A stretch of 50,685 nt of DNA from Nemertoderma westbladi (Eukaryota > Xenacoelomorpha > Nemertodermatida > Nemertodermatidae): assembly GCA_032718475.1 (NCBI GenBank), contig JAUCBJ010004755.1, positions 1 through 50,685 of the forward strand, in the 5' to 3' direction. The notes beneath the pieces are model-generated. The model was not told where the DNA came from, did not search any database, and was given only the letters and a program-made list of their open reading frames with translations. Of this stretch, positions 43,757 to 50,685 are shown one piece after another. Position 1 is the first letter of the stretch. The number at the start of each line of letters is the position of its first letter. The translations under genes were made by a program, and so were the position numbers.

Positions 43757-44105
43757 AGGGCCATATTTTATATTTTGATATTATAAAGGGGCCACTGTTA
43801 CTAAATTTAAAGTAGATTATGAAAACTGTAAAAAGAAAACTGTAGATTATGAACTCAATCTAACATGGGTGTATTTTCCTGGGAAGGCCATTTAATATAT
43901 TTGTTTTAGGTTTTAGGGCCATTTCATATCTCTGTATTTCTAATTCAGGGCATATTCTAAGGAAATGTTGATATCGCACTTCACTTGGGATTTCACTTCA
44001 CGATGGGCACTTCAGTGGATGTAGAACTATATTTTTAATTATATGATACAATAACTATTGTTAACAACGGTGGGACTGGGAAGTATGGGGGGGGGGGGGG
44101 GGGGG
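43757..44105 (+). repeat. Direct copy of the fold-back right arm
   Basis: Repeats 42955-43226 in the same orientation (GGGCCACTGTTA, GAACTCAATCTAACATG, GTGTATTTTCCT, GATATCGCACTTCA, ACAATAACT), ending in a run of 19 G (44087-44105). Confidence 0.85.
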
Positions 44106-45119
44106 AGTAACATCGTGCCCGTGTGTGTCTGAGTCTGTATTCACAGAAATACTCAATATTCAAATCCCTTAACTTTTCCTAGAATTAACATACGTTTTTA
44201 ATGACTAAATCTGAAACATTTTGAAATCTTAAACTATATTTGAAAGTTATTTTTTGTGGTACTAATTATCGTCTGGTGTGTTTAAAAATGGCCAAACCAA
44301 ATAATTAAAAAAATAGGCCACAAAATGGCACTCTGCTGTAGCCAAAAGTGCCTTTTTGTGCAAATGTTATTCTGAACAAGTGTCAAAATTTCTGAACAAA
44401 TTTCAAATCATTCCAGCAAAAATCGGCGGAGAAATAGCCGATTTCATGACAAAATTTAATTCTTAGTTAAAGGTGTTTAATATGTCGCTTCATTTCTAAA
44501 TTTAATATGTAGTCTGCGAAAATAACAATATCCATGATCCAACGATCCATCAGTATTGTCTTATTTGCTTACATTTCATAATATCGATCTTACGATTTAT
44601 ATTTTCATTAACTTTTTTCATTTTCTGAATTTATTTACTATTTCTCACTGAAAGTGGACATGTTTATTGAATTTTAATGGCAGCAAAATGGCCTACTTTA
44701 GACCATGTACTTAAAAGGCCATTAAAAAGGATATGGCCCCTACAAAACAATGCCCCCTGTCCTAAAGGCCTGTTTACACGTGGCAACTTTTTGAGCAACT
44801 TTCTCGGCAACTAGCAATGTGTTTGGAGCAATTTAATTTAATCGCTGTTTAATGTTTACACGTGGCAACTTTACCAGCAACTTTACCAGCAAAGTGGCCG
44901 GAAACTTTTATAGCAACTTGGCTATTTTGACTGTAAAATAGTGGGTACTGGTTAAGTATGCATACACCTCTCACCAAATTAAATATTTACTAGCTAGTTT
45001 TTGATAATTTATTTTTTTTTGAAATTTAGCCATTTTATTTTGAAAAAATTAATGTTCTAGAACAAATATTTTTTTAGACAAAGGCCTGGTTGGTATTTAA
45101 AAAGAACGGGATGGATATA
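44106..45119. other. Non-coding, with a GTTTACACGTGGCAACTTT repeat
   Basis: GTTTACACGTGGCAACTTT occurs at about 44772 and 44855, followed each time by GCAACTTT-rich sequence. It looks like a fragment of a small non-autonomous transposon. No gene. Confidence 0.5.
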
Positions 45120-45827
45120 CAGTACAGGCCACCAGAAAACGCAGATTTGTACAATTGTGAACACATTTTATCAAATGTGTACCAGTGTAATGTAATGTTG
45201 TTGAACGGGACAATTGAACACAATTGAACATAATTGAATTGGCAACAACCACAATTTTTTCGCCAAAGGATACAATTGAATACTTTTGAAAAGCTTAGTA
45301 ATCTGGAAACTCTCTGTAGTTTGCCGCTAACTGTCACTCACTGCAGCTGGAAATGCGATAAGGATATTGTTTACCTTTATAGTGTGCGGTTAATAGTGTC
45401 TAGTAGGCAGGCCTATAGTTTGTGATGTTAAGGCATCTTCTGGTGTTTCTCTGTGCCCTCTCGGTGTCAGACTAATGGCGCGACATCTCCCTGCACTAAA
45501 TTAATTATTCAATGGTCTAGGTTCCTCCATCCATATACCCATCCACTCCCATACACTCTATGAACCTCCATGTGGTCTTGTATGTAGTTCTCTCTCTACC
45601 AATACAGCCCATGTCCGCAATGTTACGCCCTGGGAGCTCTCTCATCTACCTCATATCAGACATACAGGCGCACCGCACACAAAGCCTTTGTCGGTACCAG
45701 CAAGTTAGCCTCCTGCTGTGTGATCTAGAAGATAACTCGCCATAACCTGCCAATCAGATGACTTGAACAAATGTGTTCACATGTGATCACATTGGATGAA
45801 ATCTGCTTTTTCTGGTGGCCTGTACTG
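45120..45827. mobile_element. Tc1/mariner-like MITE, 708 bp
   Basis: Terminal inverted repeats begin CAGTACAGGCCACCAGAAAA and match for about 28 bases with one mismatch. TA flanks both ends (45118-45119 and 45828-45829), the target duplication of Tc1/mariner elements. The inside has no transposase frame. Confidence 0.85.
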
Positions 45828-46677
45828 TAATACGTATATAAAATGAATAAAATAACTTTTTAGGCCGCGTTCACACTACCGAGTCAAAGTCAAAGTTAAC
45901 CATATTAAACCTGGGGGGGGGGGGGGGGAAGGGGCCAATATGACCCCCCCCCCCCCGTGGTTTTTTTATTATAATTCTGAAACAAACGCAGTTGGGAATC
46001 TGAAATTTTATGACTTTTCCTAAAAATCTATTGTATTCCAAGTAGTGAAAACCGTTTTCAAAAATATTGGGTAGTTTTCGAGTTATAGCACCATTTTTTA
46101 ACCCTACTTTTGGCACTTTTTTTTGAGACGTTTTTTGAAAATTACATTTCATTAAATATGAATTGTAACATCTCCTATATCCTATTTACCTATATCCTAT
46201 TCCTAATATCCTATTTTTTATTTACACCGGTTTTTTGGTCTTAGTCTTAGCAATTGGATGGAATTCATATAAATTGATTCAGAAATTTCAAACTTGTTTT
46301 TTTCGGCGGGTGCCAAATTTTGGTGCCAGAACCAAATTTTGAAATATGTCAATTTTGTAAATTGATTGTTTGAAACTTGTTTTTTACGCAATTGGGGTTT
46401 TTTGGGGTTCTGGTTTCGATGAAATATATACGAGTTGCACCAAGTGTATCAAACTTGTATTTTTCGGTGCTGTGTGCAAATTTTGGTACTAGCACGAAAT
46501 TTTGAAATTCCATTCAATAGATAAAATTGCTTGTGACAATTTATTTCTTGCATTTTAGAGGTTTATGGCTGTTCTGAATTCAATGGAATATATAATTATC
46601 GAACTAGACATCTCAAACTTAATTTTCAATTAATGTAATTCTTCTTCTTTGACTTAATTTAACTTAATTCAAAATTT
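45828..46677. other. Non-coding with homopolymers and degenerate repeats
   Basis: GGCCGCGTTCACACTAC lies at about 45867. G16 (45913-45928) and C13 (45944-45956) face each other 15 bases apart. A TATCCTATT repeat spans 46169-46217. Two diverged units sharing TCAAACTTG, TTTTTCGG and CAAATTTTGAAAT-like words lie at 46287-46353 and 46449-46511. Confidence 0.55.
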
Positions 46678-47419
46678 TCATTTGCTGCAATTTGGTCAAA
46701 GGACGTAATTGAAGTCTCTTCGGTTAGCAAGATACTAAATTTTATGGTAGCTAGTGTTTTAGATAGGTTTAGCTAGTAATTTCAACACTGGTTCCGACAT
46801 CCTACTTCCCTCTATAAATTTTTTGTAGTAACTAGTACTTATTACTATTTGTATAGAAAATGTTCCAGAACATGTTAGATGTTCATTTTTAAAAAAGTTA
46901 TGTTCTAGAACAAATATTTTTTGTTCTAGAATATTTTTTAGAAAAAAATCTGGATTCGATTTAAAACGCATGGAATCGTTCTAAAACGTGTTTAAAATCA
47001 ATAAAAAAAATTGTGAAAAAAAAATATTGTGAATAAAATTATTTGAAAAAAAAATTTTGAAAATTTTTATATATTGATTTTAAACACGTTTCAGAAGGAT
47101 TCCATGCGTTTTAAATAGAATCTAGATTTTTTTCTAAAAAATGTTCTAGAACAAAAAAGATTCGTTCTAGAACAAAAAAGATTCGTTCTAGAACGTGATT
47201 TTTTCTTAAAATGAATAGCTAACATGTTCTGGAACAATTTCTATACAAATAGTAATAAGAACTAGCTACTACAAAAAATTTATAGAGGGAAGTAGTATGT
47301 CGGAACCAGTGTTGAAATTACTAGCTAAACCTATCTAAAACACTAGCTACCATAAAATTTAGTATCTTGCTTAACGAAAAGACTTCAATTACGTCCGTTG
47401 ACCAAATTGCAGCAAATGA
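46678..47419. repeat. 742-bp palindromic fold-back element
   Basis: The two halves are near-perfect reverse complements, from CATTTGCTGCAATTTGG at the left to CCAAATTGCAGCAAATG at the right, with an AT-rich centre near 47048. It has no coding capacity. GTTCTAGAAC-type palindromes recur in both arms. Confidence 0.9.
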
Positions 47420-47846
47420 CAATTTATAGAACTCTCCCCATATCAAAATATTAAAATAGTGTAAAAAAAAATGGCCTCTTTTTTTAAGGCCAAATCGACA
47501 ACATGTTAGGCCGTATATATAGTAGGCCATGGTCAGGCCATTAATAGAAAATACCACCTATTGTTTATGTGGTAACCATGACAGCGTATTGTAATGTCCG
47601 CTAATGGGACATTACTTAACTCAATACAATACTAAATGTGCAGGCCAATACAATACTGTAATGTACTCTAAGTTGTAAAGTGCTCAATAACAACTCGCTG
47701 TTAATACTAACGGCGTTGATTAATGTTACAATTTTGGAATAAAAGACAATTACTTAACCTAATTCATTAACATTAAGTTCATGTTACAGGTACATTCACA
47801 TTCATCTAATCATCATTCAAATAGATTTATTGTAAATTCCTTTCAG
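47420..47846. other. Spacer, probable intron end
   Basis: No feature until the acceptor TTCCTTTCAG at 47837-47846. Confidence 0.4.
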
Positions 47847-48011
47847 GCATTTACTATCGACCATTTGGTATATTATTTGATTTATTTGGTGTGGTATTTA
47901 AATGTACTGATGGATCCATTGGTGTACTTCCTAACCAACGATGGTGCAAGGAGATCTCTAGTTGGAATGATAACATACAGGCGAAACGTGAAGATCAGTC
48001 GTGATAATTAG
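47847..48011 (+). CDS. Class A GPCR, terminal exon (TM7 and tail)
   Basis: After a good acceptor (TTCCTTTCAG) the frame encodes AFTIDHLVYYLIYLVWYLNV followed by LMDPLVYFLTNDGARRSLVG and ends at TAG. The hydrophobic helix with DPxxY (a common variant of NPxxY), then a polar, basic helix-8-like segment, is the end of a rhodopsin-family receptor; the family cannot be told from 54 residues. TM1-6 were not found upstream in the window, where only repeats lie, so a long intron or a decayed fragment are both possible. Confidence 0.7.
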   Translation, partial: AFTIDHLVYYLIYLVWYLNVLMDPLVYFLTNDGARRSLVGMITYRRNVKISRDN

Positions 48012-50685
48012 GGGTACAGAAACTTTTATTGATTAATTATTATTGAACAATTATTATCAATTATCATTTAAAATATTATTTATTATAATCTTGTCAGCTC
48101 GGTCTAAAATTTCACCTTACTCTCCTTACACTCTTTCCATTTATTCAATGGTTATTTATTGTCTGTTTGGATTATTGATTTTCTCATCTTTCCAACATGC
48201 TTTTCTGACTTTTCTCATTTTATTCTTATTGAATCCCACGTGTAAAATTGATGGTTATTAATGATTTACGTTTTATATTGCGCTAAATTAACTTACTTAA
48301 TTAAAAAAAACTTAATTAATACCCTATGGTTCTTTTATTAGTAAATGCACATCCCATAAGTTAGCAGATAAGTTTACTCCTGAATTTTTATGTTCTTCGG
48401 GATTTCTGGTGGTGCTGATGCTCTAACCATGTTCTTAAAGATTTAGATTCATTACCTCTTAAGTTGAAGTTGTTGTCTTAGAGAACTGCAGGCTAAGCTG
48501 ACTGCAGGATGTGTCGATAATTTTCAACGGGGGTTAAATAAGACAAAATCCTTGCTGAAATTATCAAGTTCATATAAGCTTCGAGGACATATGCCTTTGC
48601 TTAATATAAAGGTAAACCATAAGGTAAAGCTAAGGTAAACCATATACTGTTCTGGGTTCTTTCGAGAAGGAGTTCCATCAACATTAACAAACCTGGCCAG
48701 AGATATTCTCCTCGGTGCCACATTTGGCGCGACGTCACTTGGAATTGCTACTGTTTGTTAAGCTTGCCAATATAACATTGTTTGAGAACAGACTCCAGTA
48801 GCAGTCTCTGAGCCTACCGTATTTACTTGTGCCATACAATCCCAACATATGTAGTACATTCCCATATCTTCAATTTCGTATTGAGAACTCTATTGAAGAC
48901 ATCTTGCTAGATTCATTGTCAACCTTTGGACTAAGTCTTTCACTTTTCAGACAAACAGTTTGGAATTGACATATTAACTGCTTAGGACACCACATCTCTG
49001 GACTGCAACTTGCACTCATAGATTAGCTTCTTCATATTAATCTACTGTCTGACGTCAGAAAACTTGTTATTACGTATTGAGCGTTATGCCATCCAAACAG
49101 CTTGCAGATAATGTTAATAAATAGTTTTAAGTACACAATTGTTAGTCACACTAACAGTTGTTGTTGAACTAGTTGTTTGACAAAATTTAGTATTTACACA
49201 TAAATATTCAAATTAACACTCATAAGTTTAATGAGATAGAGTTATTCACTCCACTGGCAGAGGTTTTGACAGTGCTTGTACTATCAAGTCAATAAGCTGT
49301 GTTATAGATCGATTCAACCGTTTATCTCCCATTAGTCGGAGCAACCAACGTGTAAAAGCCTTTGCTGAATTGCCCCGTTATTTTTATTATCTTTTACATT
49401 AAAATACTCTGTAGTTGATTTAATAAGTGTAAGAGACCGTATTATTACTGTATCGGTGTTTTTAGAGGATCTAAGACTTATTTCCTCCGTATGTGTATTG
49501 TGAAAGGTATATTTTTATGATTCTATGGCAATTCGTGACGCAAAGGAGTGATAGCTACTCTTGAACAGTAGTTACTATGACTACGGTTAACAGCTGACAT
49601 TCATACGTGTTGATTTCCTTTGTTCTACGGCGTCTCTCAGCTCAGTCAGCCAATGAGAGCGTTTTTGTGGCTCCTTGTACAGAGAATTTCCTAGAAATGA
49701 CGCAATGCCTATGTGCAGTGTTTACATTCAGTCTTGAGCCAAAGAAAGAACGGCTTAGAAATATTTTGTGCTGTACTGCTTTTAGTCGTACACTGGTAGG
49801 TTTAATTATAAAGGGCATATATCCTTTAACATACCAAATCATAACATATCTGACTACGGACCATGCACATGCCTATATCTCATTGCTGACATACCGGTAC
49901 TGACTTGTTGTTTTATACTGCTATTTGCTGTCAGTTCTTCATAATATGGTTGATGAATAATTATATTTGGAATAACGATAAATGACCCCGCAACCCAATA
50001 TTCTTGATATACCGAAGGTAAGAGAGAAAGGTTACCAATAACGATTGTGACTTATGTTAAAGTGGTTTGAAGTGAATCTAATGTTATTTGATAGACCCTA
50101 CATGAGTCAGCCTGTGTTCCTTTTATATATGACTAAAATCAGTGAAGATTGGCAGATTAGTGTGCAGTATTGTGCAGCATAGTGTATGAGTGAGTCTGTT
50201 AAAGAAGCAATTCCTAAAGAATGCGCCATATATGTGGATTATAATTAAGCCATATCGTTGCGAGTAGTTTAAGTCATAACTCTGTTTATGTAGAGAAAGC
50301 GCCACGTCCTAAAGGAACTGTTAATATTACCGAAGGTGAATAATATTGTCAGAGATTATATAATACTGTCAGTCGAATAATACATTAGGCTTACATAGCA
50401 ATAAAAATTAAACCGTCGAACCCAATCTCCCGGGAATATCCAGCGGGTGAATGGTCGCGCACGGATTGGTTTCGACTAGTGTAGTGAATCAAATACTTGT
50501 CATAGACTAAAAAGCAGATTTATTATCTAGAAGACATTCTAATTTGGCGGGTTAAACTGCCAAAGGTCTGAAAGCGCGAACATTAAAGGATATCGCTTCT
50601 TTATTGCAGTAAGCAATAAAGTCGAAAGTACCGGTCGACCGGTAACCAGTAGGCCTGACTGCCTGATCATCCGGACCGGTACCTA
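48012..50685. other. Non-coding, no feature recognised
   Basis: No convincing exon or repeat. Short structured items lie at the end: CTTTATTGC/GCAATAAAG (50599-50621) can form a 9-bp hairpin, and TACCGGTCGACCGGTA (50629-50644) is a perfect palindrome. Confidence 0.4.

Noticed and set aside
45560-45745. 61-residue frame inside the MITE
   Set aside because: No similarity recognised, and the element is non-autonomous.
48524-48721. Minus-strand frame near 48.6 kb and a plus-strand reading of the same DNA
   Set aside because: Neither has a recognisable domain, splice context or neighbours; open by chance is likely.
49607-49903. 98-residue plus-strand frame
   Set aside because: Begins without ATG, has no family signature, and is typical of chance open frames.

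Overview
The window is a piece of an AT-rich animal nuclear genome, most likely an invertebrate bilaterian. The evidence is spliced exons with GT-AG introns, a calcitonin-receptor-type class B GPCR, a soluble-guanylate-cyclase gene of animal type, a class A GPCR exon, and many metazoan retroelements (RTE, CR1/Jockey-like, BEL/Pao). I cannot name the species or phylum from sequence alone.

Host genes are few. The last five exons of a calcitonin-family receptor gene (3489-7615, plus) run from TM4 to the stop codon; earlier exons are not in view. An intronless, beta-type soluble guanylate cyclase lies convergent to it (10876-8669, minus), with His105 of the haem pocket in exact register but Tyr135 and the catalytic Asn replaced. 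At 47847-48011 there is one terminal exon of a rhodopsin-like GPCR (TM7, DPxxY). Nothing else in the window looks like a host coding gene.

Most of the rest is transposable elements, often nested. A young 5'-truncated RTE-like LINE (222-1730) has a 46-bp target-site duplication; two decayed relatives lie at 6016-6433 and 35776-36827. A broken BEL/Pao element (12.8-17.8 kb) keeps gag zinc-knuckle and protease pieces, a polypurine tract and a 3' LTR that a CR1-like LINE has split. A 16.7-kb BEL/Pao retrotransposon (18278-34978) is essentially complete: 2.2-kb LTRs, TG/CA ends, 5-bp TSD, an unbroken 2778-codon Gag-Pol frame and an extra 3' ORF. It sits inside one arm of a long inverted repeat whose other arm (37151-39117) is itself split by a 664-bp solo LTR, so the empty sites of both insertions can be read from the opposite arm.

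From 40.8 to 47.5 kb the sequence is structural repeats: a 91-98-bp satellite, a fold-back array of 21-bp units, a Tc1/mariner-like MITE with TA duplication, and a 742-bp near-perfect palindrome carrying GTTCTAGAAC motifs. The region after 48 kb has no feature I can name.

The most unusual signals are RNA/DNA-structure ones in the large BEL element: a family of dispersed CARACC-YGYG-GGTYTG hairpins with compensatory changes, a second duplicated hairpin with an identical 9-nt loop and a compensatory stem pair, and a strong sense-strand excess of GTAAG splice-donor-like sites within an unspliced frame. A recurrent GTTGCyAwGG (RFX X-box-like) motif marks the inverted-repeat arms around it.
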